NCBI GenBank assembly: GCA_030426345.1
Contig: JAUHYU010000007.1
Span: forward strand, 30,322 to 94,321
DNA from: Bacteroidia bacterium
GTDB taxonomy: Bacteria; Bacteroidota; Bacteroidia; Cytophagales; Cyclobacteriaceae
Direction: 5' to 3'
Length of the DNA stretch: 64,000 bases
In this document: in pieces, positions 1-8,097 of the stretch
Position numbering within the stretch: the stretch's first letter is position 1
How the letters are laid out: each line of letters begins with the position of its first letter
Position numbers and translations under genes: made by a program
Notes under the pieces: model-generated
Databases searched by the model: none
Seen by the model: the letters and a program-made list of their open reading frames with translations, nothing else
What the model was told of the DNA's origin: nothing

Positions 1-1
1 C

Positions 2-850
2 CATGGACAGCCTGCCTCGCCGACATTGCTTGGAAAGGAATTATATGTTTTCGTGGAACGGATGGAGCGACAAATGGAGCAGGTGCTTGCTGTCCCTTTT
101 TCTGGTAAATTTGGTGGAGCTACCGGTAATATGAATGCTCACGTGGTAGCATATCCGAATATAGATTGGAATGGATTTGCGGATAAATTTGTAGCAGAAA
201 GATTGGGGCTGTCGAGGAGTTTCCCGACAACTCAAATCGAGCATTATGATAACATGGCGGCATTGTGTCAGGGGTTGATGCGTGTAAATACCATACTGAT
301 GGATTTGAGTCGTGATATTTGGCAATATGTTTCCATGAATTATTTTAAGCAGAAGATTAAAAAAGATGAAGTTGGTTCGTCTGCCATGCCCCACAAAGTA
401 AATCCGATTGACTTTGAAAATGCCGAAGGAAACCTTGGATTGGCCAATGCAATGTACAACCACTTGGCAACAAAACTCCCAATTTCCAGATTACAGCGCG
501 ATCTCACAGATTCTACCGTGTTGCGCAATATTGGCGTGCCTGTTGCACACAATATCATCGCCATCCGTTCATTGATCAAAGGCATGAACAAACTAGAATT
601 GGAAGAAGATGCCATACGTGCCGACTTGGATGAGAACTGGGCTGTAGTAGCAGAGGCAATTCAAACGATCATGCGTCGAGAAGGGTATCCAAAACCATAT
701 GAAGCGTTGAAAGCCTTAACTCGCAAAAATGAAAAAATCACCAAAGACAGCATTTGGCAGTTTATCGATGAACTGGATTTAGACGATTCTATAAAACAAG
801 AACTAAAAAATATTTCACCCTTCAACTATACAGGTATAAAAGTAGGATGA
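2..850 (+). CDS. purB: Adenylosuccinate lyase, 5'-truncated by the window edge
   Basis: This is the C-terminal part (about 283 residues) of adenylosuccinate lyase, which cleaves SAICAR to AICAR and adenylosuccinate to AMP in cytoplasmic purine synthesis. The reading frame is open from the first base, so the real start lies before the window; the first codons read HGQPASPT, a stretch typical of the middle of PurB. The fumarase/aspartase-superfamily signature loop is clear (GSSAMPHKVNPIDFENAEGN), which carries the flexible catalytic-serine region. Full-length PurB of this type is about 450 residues, so roughly 170 are missing. It ends just before a perfect palindrome that can terminate transcription from both sides. 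Identity is secure; only the N-terminus is unseen. Confidence 0.95.
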   Translation, partial: HGQPASPTLLGKELYVFVERMERQMEQVLAVPFSGKFGGATGNMNAHVVAYPNIDWNGFADKFVAERLGLSRSFPTTQIEHYDNMAALCQGLMRVNTILMDLSRDIWQYVSMNYFKQKIKKDEVGSSAMPHKVNPIDFENAEGNLGLANAMYNHLATKLPISRLQRDLTDSTVLRNIGVPVAHNIIAIRSLIKGMNKLELEEDAIRADLDENWAVVAEAIQTIMRREGYPKPYEALKALTRKNEKITKDSIWQFIDELDLDDSIKQELKNISPFNYTGIKVG

Positions 851-866
851 ATTATCACCATTTTCA

Positions 867-922
867 TTTGATAAAATTAATAAAGGGGTTACAGCTGTAA
901 CCCCTTTATTAATTTTATCAAA
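867..922. terminator. 56-bp perfect palindrome, bidirectional terminator between purB and phnY
   Basis: Each base of 867-894 pairs with 895-922, centred on CAG|CTG with no loop bases beyond the centre. The GC-rich core (GGGGTTACAGCTGTAACCCC) is flanked by A/T-rich arms that give a U-run on either strand. It sits between the convergent ends of purB (plus) and the aldehyde dehydrogenase (minus), which is the expected place for a two-way intrinsic terminator. The perfection and length are unusual. Confidence 0.85.
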
Positions 923-995
923 ACTTTAGAATATCCTAAAGATGAGTTTTTTTGCTAATCACACATCCCCAGCTAAACAAGGGCAAAAATTCAAA

Positions 996-2435
996 TCAAG
1001 GCGTTTCCCATGGAAGAGAATAGGTTTTTACGTAAGTATATGCCTTCATGGCTTCGATCACACCTTCTTTGTAGCCAAGTCCCGAATCTTTCACACCTCC
1101 AAACGGCGTCCATTCCAACCGATAACTAGGGGCTTCATTTACATTCACAGTACCAGTTTCAAGTTCTGAGATTACCCTTTGGATAGATGGCCAGTGGTTA
1201 CTCACTACAGCACCCGACAATCCGTAAGGCGTGTCATTAGCTATTTCAATAGCCTCATCTAGAGTTTTAAATCTTAAAATTGGGGCTACTGGACCAAAGG
1301 TTTCTTTAGCCACAACAGTATAATTATTTTGAACATGGTCGAGCACTGTAGGCGAAAAGACAGCCCCTACCCGATGATTTCCGATCAGACATTTCGCTCC
1401 GCTGGCAATCGCATCATTCACGCGCTCTTCCATTTCAATAGCTGCTGCTTCATGAATTACTGTGCCCATGTCATTTTTTTGATCGTAAGGGTCGCCATAG
1501 GTTATTTTGCCTACTGCTGCTGTCAGTTTTTTTGCATATTCATCGGCTATGGATTCGTGTACCAATATTCTACGAATGGCAGTACATCGCTGAGCTGAAT
1601 TCTTGAAAGTGCCATTGATCGTGATTTCCACAGCTTCATCAATATCAGCATCTTCTAGAATCAACATGGCCGAGCTGCCTCCTAATTCCAAAACCAATTT
1701 TTTGTATCCGGAATTTCTAGCGATTTCTTTACCTATCGTACTGCTTCCAGTAAAAGAAACCAGACTTACTCTTTCATCATTTACCAACGTATCAGCCAAT
1801 TCTTTAATCGGCCCGTTAATTACATTGAGCGCATGCGGAGGTAGTCCACAATCCAAGGCCAGTTTTGCCAAATAGTAGGCAGAAAGAGGCGTTCTCTCCG
1901 AAGGTTTCAAAACTACCGTATTGTTGGTCGCAATGGCAGGGGCAATTTTGTGAATCACTTGGTTCATCGGATGGTTAAACGGCGTAATTGCAGAAATCAG
2001 TTTCAATGGTTCACGCATGGTATAAATCCGACGCTTCTTACCATTTTTAGAAACATCGCAAGGAAAAACCTGTGAATCATCATCCAAAGCCTTGATCGCA
2101 GAAAATCGCAAAACATCTGCCACACGGCTCGCTTCATATCGTGTATCCTTCAGACTGAGCCCAGCCTCATCGGTAATCAACCTGCTTATTTCATCTACAC
2201 GAGCATCTACTGCATCTGCCATTTTATTCAAGATCGACTGCCTTTCGTATCTTGTCAGAGTCAGTTTCGTACGATAGGTGTCTTCCATCACCTTATCAAG
2301 CTGATCAGGTGAAATTGAAGAAACTCGACCAACTTTTTTGTTGGTATAAGGATTAAAAACATCTATCCACTTGCCGGACTTTATTTCCTTTCCGCCGATG
2401 ATGCTACCAAATTCAGTTATTGGGTTATTTTCCAT
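996..2435 (-). CDS. phnY: Phosphonoacetaldehyde dehydrogenase (aldehyde dehydrogenase superfamily)
   Basis: A 479-residue NAD(P)-dependent aldehyde dehydrogenase. The ALDH catalytic set is complete: Asn154 (PFNHP), general base Glu250 (LELGGSS), nucleophile Cys284 (AQRCTAIRR) and Glu378 (KETFGP). The family alone does not fix the substrate. It starts 6 nt after the stop of the phosphonoacetate hydrolase gene on the same strand, and a 2-aminoethylphosphonate transaminase lies nearby. That context fits PhnY, which oxidises phosphonoacetaldehyde to phosphonoacetate. The call is therefore strong for the superfamily and context-based for the substrate. Transcription ends at the 867-922 palindrome. 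Confidence 0.85.
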   Translation of the reverse strand: MENNPITEFGSIIGGKEIKSGKWIDVFNPYTNKKVGRVSSISPDQLDKVMEDTYRTKLTLTRYERQSILNKMADAVDARVDEISRLITDEAGLSLKDTRYEASRVADVLRFSAIKALDDDSQVFPCDVSKNGKKRRIYTMREPLKLISAITPFNHPMNQVIHKIAPAIATNNTVVLKPSERTPLSAYYLAKLALDCGLPPHALNVINGPIKELADTLVNDERVSLVSFTGSSTIGKEIARNSGYKKLVLELGGSSAMLILEDADIDEAVEITINGTFKNSAQRCTAIRRILVHESIADEYAKKLTAAVGKITYGDPYDQKNDMGTVIHEAAAIEMEERVNDAIASGAKCLIGNHRVGAVFSPTVLDHVQNNYTVVAKETFGPVAPILRFKTLDEAIEIANDTPYGLSGAVVSNHWPSIQRVISELETGTVNVNEAPSYRLEWTPFGGVKDSGLGYKEGVIEAMKAYTYVKTYSLPWETP

Positions 2436-2441
2436 ATTGAC

Positions 2442-3659
2442 TTAATCTATGGTTCCATTGCACAAAAAATCATATATATGGAAATTTCGTGCTTTTCCCG
2501 ATGCCAATTTACTTTCGTATTCAGGAGTCAATTTTCTGTTCAAAATCATCGGTACTACACTTTCGTGCAATCCACCATGTGATCTCAAGCCGGTTTTCAC
2601 TTTATCCAGGTCATGCCAATCTTTGGATCGGCCAATTACCGTATGCTCATCTGAAAGCACAACTAACTCGCCAATACGATCTCCTGGTAGATTAAATTTC
2701 TCAACGGCTTCCTGATTGCTCAAAACCATCTCAATTCCATCCAATTCATTGAGGATTTCTTTGGCGGGTTCTATGTCACTGCTGGCTAAGTAAACTGTGC
2801 CGTAAGACCCCAAGGCGCCATGATGCACCACATAAGGATCAGTAATCGGCAAAATTACCCTGGATTTGATGCCGGCTTCTGCCAGAATTTTTTCTATGAA
2901 CTGCACCTTTGGACTTCCGTCTGCATTGGTTTTAGCACTCATGCCATGATCTGCAGTTACCGCAATGATCGCCCCTAGCTTGTCCAACTCACCAATCCAA
3001 TGATCAATATTCGCCAGAAACTCAATTGCCTCGGGATCATTCGGGGCGTATTTATGCTGTACAAAATCCGTGGTGGTCAAGTACAATAAATCAAAATGCT
3101 CCCTTTCCAAAAGCTTTGCACCGGCCTCAATACAATACACAGAAATATTAGGATCATAAATTGTAGGGTTTGGTTTTCCCATGAGATCGATCACATTTTC
3201 GATTCCGTTCTCCTCCATTGTAGCTTTGACCGAAAACTCAGCAGAAAAGCAGATACCATTATTCAGGTCTTTGCTTAGCATTTTTCTGAGTTTATCTTTT
3301 GTAGTGACCACAGCAACTTTCTTTCCTGCATTCGCAAATGCAGAGAAAATTGTTTCAGCAGTCATATATTTCGGATCGTTCATCATCACTTCCTCATCGA
3401 GTGATTTGTCGTAATAAAAATTGCCGCAAATGCCATTCACATCAGGTGTTACTCCTGTGGCGATGGCCATATTATTTGGGTTGGTAAAAGATGGGATAAC
3501 AGAGTTGACAAAACCCATGGATCCTTTTTTTATGAATCGTTGAAGGTTTGGCATTCTGTCTTTAGCTGCTTCATAGTAGTCGTAAGAAGTTCCATCCATG
3601 CAAATTGCCACTACAGGCTTTTTTTTCGCGTTATAGCCTTTTTTGTTTACGTTTATCAT
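2442..3659 (-). CDS. phnA: Phosphonoacetate hydrolase (alkaline phosphatase superfamily)
   Basis: A 405-residue zinc hydrolase that cleaves the C-P bond of phosphonoacetate to give acetate and phosphate. The metal and nucleophile positions of the PhnA family are all visible: Asp22 (CMDGTSYD), Thr59 in SFTNPNN as the nucleophile, Asp198 and His202 (TTDFVQHKYAP), Asp237-His238 (TADHGMS) and His361 (RSHGGLHE). The FTNPNN and DFVQHKYAP motifs separate PhnA from general nucleotide pyrophosphatases. It is the first gene of a two-gene minus-strand operon with phnY. The ATG at 3659 is preceded by a Bacteroidota-like -7 box about 33 nt upstream. No signal peptide, so it is cytoplasmic. Confidence 0.92.
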   Translation of the reverse strand: MINVNKKGYNAKKKPVVAICMDGTSYDYYEAAKDRMPNLQRFIKKGSMGFVNSVIPSFTNPNNMAIATGVTPDVNGICGNFYYDKSLDEEVMMNDPKYMTAETIFSAFANAGKKVAVVTTKDKLRKMLSKDLNNGICFSAEFSVKATMEENGIENVIDLMGKPNPTIYDPNISVYCIEAGAKLLEREHFDLLYLTTTDFVQHKYAPNDPEAIEFLANIDHWIGELDKLGAIIAVTADHGMSAKTNADGSPKVQFIEKILAEAGIKSRVILPITDPYVVHHGALGSYGTVYLASSDIEPAKEILNELDGIEMVLSNQEAVEKFNLPGDRIGELVVLSDEHTVIGRSKDWHDLDKVKTGLRSHGGLHESVVPMILNRKLTPEYESKLASGKARNFHIYDFLCNGTID

Positions 3660-3691
3660 TGTCGTACCTCGTCTATAATTATAATATTTGT

Positions 3692-3699
3692 CAAAAATA
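3692..3699 (-). promoter_or_regulatory. Candidate -7 box for the phnA-phnY operon
   Basis: On the minus strand this reads TATTTTTG, matching TAnnTTTG, and it lies about 33 nt upstream of the phnA ATG. No clear TTTG -33 box is seen at the right spacing, which could mean the promoter depends on an activator such as the divergent XRE-cupin protein. Confidence 0.4.
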
Positions 3700-3766
3700 T
3701 AAAAAATATATTAACTATTAGTAAATTAAATGAAAATTGAAATTTTCTATTTCATGGAAATAAAGA

Positions 3767-3774
3767 TACTTTTG
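3767..3774 (+). promoter_or_regulatory. Candidate -7 box for the XRE-cupin regulator gene
   Basis: TACTTTTG matches the Bacteroidota TAnnTTTG -7 consensus. The predicted start site near 3781 gives a leader of about 75 nt before the ATG at 3857. The -33 region holds only a weak T-rich match. Confidence 0.45.
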
Positions 3775-3786
3775 TGAGGACAAAAG

Positions 3787-3798
3787 TGGAATATTCCA
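3787..3798. promoter_or_regulatory. Perfect 12-bp palindrome, candidate operator
   Basis: TGGAATATTCCA is a perfect dyad just downstream of the predicted start site of the regulator gene and inside the divergent phnA / regulator intergenic region. XRE-family dimers bind dyads of this size, so autoregulation is plausible; this is inference from position only. Confidence 0.35.
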
Positions 3799-3856
3799 GT
3801 CTAGGGAATGTTGAAATTTGAAATAACCGCTTGAATAATTAAAATAACTATCTTCT

Positions 3857-4435
3857 ATGTTGAAAGATGATATTCTCAGCAATATTGGGAAAAAGATAAA
3901 AGAAGTACGAAAGAATAAGGGCCAAAACCTTCAGGAATTGGCAGCACAAAGCAACATCACCGCTGGGCTATTATCAAAAATTGAAAACTTTAGAGCAGTC
4001 CCTTCCTTACCCGTATTGTTGAACATTTCGAAAGCATTAGATGTAAATATGGCTGACCTTGTAGAAAAAGTAGTCAGTAATAGAGAATCATCATTTCTTT
4101 TGGTAAGGAAAAATGAAGGTAGCCTTGAAGAACGAGAAGACTCTGAAGGGCTTACCTACGAGTCGTTGATTCATCAGGATATTTCTGATGTAAATTTTAG
4201 AGTAAATATTGTACGGGTGAAACCAAACTGCTACAGGGAACCGGTCGCGACTGAAGCCATGGAATTAATCTATGTGATTTCTGGGTCGGTCACTTACGGA
4301 TTTGAAGACCAAGAAGTTATTCTAGAAGAAGGAGATACTTTTTATTTTGATGGGAGCATCCCACACTCAGTCAAAAACAACCTCGAAATTCAAGCGGTTT
4401 TATTCAAGGTGTATTTATTTGAGTTAACAAAGTAG
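3857..4435 (+). CDS. XRE-family transcriptional regulator with C-terminal cupin sensor domain
   Basis: A 192-residue regulator. Residues about 10-65 form an XRE/Cro helix-turn-helix (IGKKIKEVRKNKGQNLQELA, then ITAGLLSKIENFRAVPS). Residues about 110-190 form a single cupin barrel with the usual G(X)nPxxxxH-type pattern (EEGDTFYFDGSIPHSVKN). Proteins with this layout bind a small metabolite in the cupin and switch DNA binding. It stands divergent from phnA-phnY and convergent with phnW (37-nt gap), so it most likely controls the phosphonate genes. Phosphonate loci in proteobacteria usually use LysR-type regulators, so this choice is different. The ligand is unknown; aminoethylphosphonate or a pathway intermediate is an inference. 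Confidence 0.85.
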   Translation: MLKDDILSNIGKKIKEVRKNKGQNLQELAAQSNITAGLLSKIENFRAVPSLPVLLNISKALDVNMADLVEKVVSNRESSFLLVRKNEGSLEEREDSEGLTYESLIHQDISDVNFRVNIVRVKPNCYREPVATEAMELIYVISGSVTYGFEDQEVILEEGDTFYFDGSIPHSVKNNLEIQAVLFKVYLFELTK

Positions 4436-4471
4436 ATTTGTAAGCAATGTGAATTTCCGTTCTTTGGAGTG

Positions 4472-5584
4472 CTACCAAAAAACAGATTCCTCAATTTGCT
4501 TAATCAACTTGTGCATGTCATCTGGAAAAACGTGGCCTATGTTACCAATACGAAATGTATCGGCTACTGAAACCTTACCCGGGTAGATTACGAACCCCTT
4601 TGATTTAAGCCTTTCATAAAATTCTTTGAAATCATATTTACCACTTGATGGATTATAGAACGAAGTGATGAATGGTGACTGAAGCGATTCCGGCAACAGA
4701 CATGTAATGCCTAGTTTTTTCATTCCTTCTACGAGTACGCTATGGTTTTCTTGGTATCGCTCATACCTTTTTTCTATTCCACCTTCTTCTTCTAACTCGT
4801 GAATTGCCTGCATAAAAGCCCTAACAGTATGAGTAGGTGATGTATATCTCCATTTTCCATGGCCGTCTTCCATGGTTTTCCATTGGTCATAAAGGTCAAG
4901 CGCAAGGGATCGGGCAAAGCCTTTGGTTTTTTCCAATGCCTCCTTTTTAGCAATTATAAATCCAAAACCCGGCACACCCTGGATACACTTGTTGGCACTG
5001 CTGATGATAAAATCGATGCCAATTTTTTCTACATCAATTGGAATGCCACCAAAACTACTCATCGCATCCACAATAAATATCTTGTTGTGAGACTTCACTA
5101 CCCGACCGATTTTTTCAATAGGGTTCAGCATGCCGGTCGTAGTCTCACAATGTACAACTACAACATGGGTAATCCCCTGATCTTGCTGCAGGGTGGATTC
5201 TAAAAGTTCCATATCAGGATGATTGACTTCTCCACTATCATGAACAACAGTTTCGATATTAAGCCTGTTGGATATTTGTGCAAGCCTCTTCCCATAGGCC
5301 CCATTGGCCAAAACCAGTAATTTCCCATGAGAAGGCAATACACTGCCTATGGTGGCCTCCACACTAAAAGTGCCGCTGCCTTGCATCAATACGGAAGTGT
5401 AGGCCTCTGAGCATGATGCCAATTGAATGAGCTTTGTCCGGATTTTTTGCACCACTCCCAAATTATAGTCATCATCCCATGTACACCAGTCGCGTAGCAT
5501 TACTTCCTTGACTGTTTTAGAAGTGCTTAATGGCCCAGGTGTTAACAATAGATAGGGATTATCCGGTATGTCTTTAGGATTCAT
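4472..5584 (-). CDS. phnW: 2-aminoethylphosphonate--pyruvate transaminase
   Basis: A 370-residue fold-type I PLP aminotransferase that converts 2-aminoethylphosphonate plus pyruvate to phosphonoacetaldehyde plus alanine. The family start [19 protein letters not shown] and the [11 protein letters not shown] motif are diagnostic. The PLP-binding Lys is Lys199 in [16 protein letters not shown] and Asp173 ([10 protein letters not shown]) is the pyridine-nitrogen partner. The length matches PhnW (about 365). In many bacteria phnW is paired with phnX; here no phosphonatase gene is seen, and phnY plus phnA complete the route instead. It reads divergently from the MFS permease across 153 bp. Confidence 0.95.
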   Translation of the reverse strand: MNPKDIPDNPYLLLTPGPLSTSKTVKEVMLRDWCTWDDDYNLGVVQKIRTKLIQLASCSEAYTSVLMQGSGTFSVEATIGSVLPSHGKLLVLANGAYGKRLAQISNRLNIETVVHDSGEVNHPDMELLESTLQQDQGITHVVVVHCETTTGMLNPIEKIGRVVKSHNKIFIVDAMSSFGGIPIDVEKIGIDFIISSANKCIQGVPGFGFIIAKKEALEKTKGFARSLALDLYDQWKTMEDGHGKWRYTSPTHTVRAFMQAIHELEEEGGIEKRYERYQENHSVLVEGMKKLGITCLLPESLQSPFITSFYNPSSGKYDFKEFYERLKSKGFVIYPGKVSVADTFRIGNIGHVFPDDMHKLIKQIEESVFW

Positions 5585-5674
5585 ATGGCATCTGTATTCA
5601 ATTATTACTATTTACAATTACATGCGATAAAAGTATTTATATATTTACTTATATGAAAATTTGTTCACAATAAA

Positions 5675-5708
5675 TTGATATATATTACAAAAATTTGGTT
5701 TAAGTTTG
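5675..5708 (+). promoter_or_regulatory. Candidate promoter of the MFS permease gene
   Basis: A -7 box TAAGTTTG (5701-5708) lies 23 nt after a TTG -33 element (5675-5677), at the upper end of the spacing usual in Bacteroidota. The predicted start site near 5714 gives a leader of about 24 nt before the ATG. Confidence 0.5.
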
Positions 5709-5737
5709 GCCAACTGTAACTTGTAAAAAATCGAACA

Positions 5738-7057
5738 ATGGATAAGGTTTTAAGACATTGGCGCTTCAAAATATTCACATTTACCTGGCTCGGCTACGCT
5801 GGCTTTTACTTTTGTAGAAAGAATTTTAGCGTCACCATGCCCATCATTATTGACGAATTGGGTTATACCAAAAATGACATGGCCATCGTGCTGACCGTTT
5901 ATAGCTTTACCTATATGCTGGGTCAGTTTATTAGCGGTTATATGTCTGACAAATGGGGTCCGAGGATCATCGTAACAATTGGATTGTCAATAGCTGTCAT
6001 TGCTAACTTTACCATGGGCATGATGGGCAGCTTAATGGCATTTGTGTTTCTAATGGGCGCAAATGGTTTGGGACAATCGACAGGCTGGTCGGGACTCATC
6101 AAAAATATGACCCCTTGGTTTTTGCCGAGGGAACGTGGGGTAATAATGTCCTGGTGGAGTACTTGCTACGTAATCGGCGCCTTTCTTGCCACAATTTTTG
6201 CGACCTATTGGGCAACGAATGAAACGATATTGGTAGAACTGGGGTGGAAAAGAGCCTACATCATGCCAGCTATTGTCTTGGCAATAATCACCCTTTTATA
6301 TGCACTATTTACGCGAAACAGACCTCCGGATGTAGGACTTCCTGTTCTTGTTGAAGAAGAAGAAGTAAAAGTCTCCAATAAATCGAAAAGCGAGCAGTAC
6401 AATATTATCAAGGTTTTAATAGCCAAAAGGGAATTGTGGATTGCTTCATTTATCTACTTCGTTTTAAAGCTGACGAGGTATGTCTTTCTTTTTTGGCTGC
6501 CATTATATATGGTAGAAGCACTTAATTATTCCAATCAGGATTCCGGATATTTGTCCTCTGTTTATGAGTTGGTCGGCTTTTTCGGAGTGATTCTCGCAGG
6601 TTATATTTCGGACCACTTGTTCAATTCAAGAAGATTTCCTGTTGTAGCCATAATGTTATTTTTAATGGCTATCATATGTTTTATCCAGCCATTAATTGCT
6701 AATCTCGGTATGCTGGCAATCGGTATCAATATTGGCCTGATTGGTATTATGACCTATGGGCCAGACTCAATATTGTGTGGGGCAACAGCCATGGATATTG
6801 GAGGCAAAAAGGGGGCTGCAATGGCTGCCGGCATCATCAATGGTGTCGGGTCTGCTGGTCAATTGCTATCTCCATTTGTCGCAGCTTACTTTTCAGAAAA
6901 GCTGGGCTGGGATGCATTATTTTATGGATTCGTACTTTTAGCACTTATAGGCAGTGCACTTGCATTTAGCAAATGGCATTTCGGTGGCCGTTTAGATCAA
7001 ATCAATCCTGGTCTAGAAACAATCGTAGAACCTTCAGGAAATGAAAAAATATCCTAA
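5738..7057 (+). CDS. MFS transporter of the organophosphate antiporter (GlpT/UhpT/PgtP-like) type, putative phosphonate permease
   Basis: A 439-residue inner-membrane protein with about twelve hydrophobic segments. The opening HWRFKIFTFTWLGYAGFYFC followed by RKNFSV is typical of the OPA family, where the RKNF-like motif contacts the phosphate of the substrate; SGYMSDKWGPR is the MFS loop 2-3 motif. OPA carriers exchange organophosphates for inorganic phosphate. It lies divergent from phnW with no phosphonate ABC transporter in the window, so uptake of 2-aminoethylphosphonate or a related compound is a reasonable inference. Substrate is not proven by sequence; glycerol-3-phosphate or sugar phosphates are alternatives. 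Confidence 0.8.
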   Translation: MDKVLRHWRFKIFTFTWLGYAGFYFCRKNFSVTMPIIIDELGYTKNDMAIVLTVYSFTYMLGQFISGYMSDKWGPRIIVTIGLSIAVIANFTMGMMGSLMAFVFLMGANGLGQSTGWSGLIKNMTPWFLPRERGVIMSWWSTCYVIGAFLATIFATYWATNETILVELGWKRAYIMPAIVLAIITLLYALFTRNRPPDVGLPVLVEEEEVKVSNKSKSEQYNIIKVLIAKRELWIASFIYFVLKLTRYVFLFWLPLYMVEALNYSNQDSGYLSSVYELVGFFGVILAGYISDHLFNSRRFPVVAIMLFLMAIICFIQPLIANLGMLAIGINIGLIGIMTYGPDSILCGATAMDIGGKKGAAMAAGIINGVGSAGQLLSPFVAAYFSEKLGWDALFYGFVLLALIGSALAFSKWHFGGRLDQINPGLETIVEPSGNEKIS

Positions 7058-7214
7058 TTTTGATCTTTCGAATATTGAGACGGATACTTTTTGAAAACAC
7101 AATTGCACGGTTTTAGAAATTAACAAGACTTTTTTTATTGATAAAGCTCATGGGAAAATGATGCTTTTTATTGAAAAAGAGAACCATAATCCCTGCAAGG
7201 CAACTAAGTAACAA

Positions 7215-8057
7215 ATGAACTGGAGTAATTATCACGGACATAGTCACTATTGTGACGGCAAAGGTGAGTTGGAAGATTATGTAAAGGCGGCATTGGAAAT
7301 AGGCATGAAAACCATGGGGTTTTCCACTCATGCTCCACTGCCATTCAAGTGCCTTTGGACAATGAATAAAGAAGATCTACCTACTTACAGAGCAGAAATC
7401 ACAAGACTTCAGGAAAAATATAAGGGACAAATTCAGCTTTATGCCAGCCTGGAAGTAGACTACATCCCAGAAGTTATGAGTCCGAATCATAAGATTATAA
7501 AGCAACTAAATCTAGACTATACAATTGGCTCTGTGCACTTTATCGACAATTTTCCAGACGGCACGCCATTTGAAGCTGACGGAAGTCGGCAAATTTTTGT
7601 CGATGCCATTGACCAGATTTTTTCAGGAGATGAAAAAAAATTGGTGCGGCGGTATTATGCACTGATGCGTGAGATGCTTACCGACACCAATCCCACTATT
7701 TTGGGGCATTTGGACAAAATTAAAATCCACAATTCCCCAGAGATGCTTTTTGACGAAAATGCTCCCTGGTATCGTGATGAGGTGATGCAGGTGCTGGAAA
7801 TTTTAGCAGATCGAAATATTATCATGGAAATCAATACCAGAGGCATCTACAAAAAAAAATGTGATGCCACATATCCATCGGCCTGGATCGTGAAGGAAGC
7901 AAAGAAAAAAAATATTCGTGTCACCATCAATTCCGATGCCCATCATCCTCGGGAGATCACAGTATGTTTTGACATTGCTGCAGATATGCTCCGAGAGGTA
8001 GGCTATCGTGAAACTTTTCGATTGTGGAATGGTGATTGGGAAGCAATTGCGCTCTGA
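7215..8057 (+). CDS. PHP-domain phosphoesterase, histidinol-phosphatase (HisJ/HisK) type
   Basis: A 280-residue PHP metal-dependent phosphoesterase. Metal ligands are visible throughout: His7 and His9 (HGHSHYCDG), Asp14, His39 (STHAP), Glu80 (SLEVDY), His108 (GSVHFID), His165 (GHLDK), and Asp241/His243 (NSDAHHP). The length matches stand-alone histidinol-phosphate phosphatases (about 270). No other histidine gene is adjacent. It follows the phosphonate permease by 158 bp on the same strand, so it could instead act on a phosphate ester within that locus. General function sure, substrate uncertain. Confidence 0.75.
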   Translation: MNWSNYHGHSHYCDGKGELEDYVKAALEIGMKTMGFSTHAPLPFKCLWTMNKEDLPTYRAEITRLQEKYKGQIQLYASLEVDYIPEVMSPNHKIIKQLNLDYTIGSVHFIDNFPDGTPFEADGSRQIFVDAIDQIFSGDEKKLVRRYYALMREMLTDTNPTILGHLDKIKIHNSPEMLFDENAPWYRDEVMQVLEILADRNIIMEINTRGIYKKKCDATYPSAWIVKEAKKKNIRVTINSDAHHPREITVCFDIAADMLREVGYRETFRLWNGDWEAIAL

Positions 8058-8097
8058 TTTTCTGGTATCAGGGAAAACAATTGTATATCTTAAAACC

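Noticed and set aside
942..1169. Short plus-strand frame after the purB terminator
   Set aside because: Lies within the end of the aldehyde dehydrogenase gene, which is well supported on the other strand.
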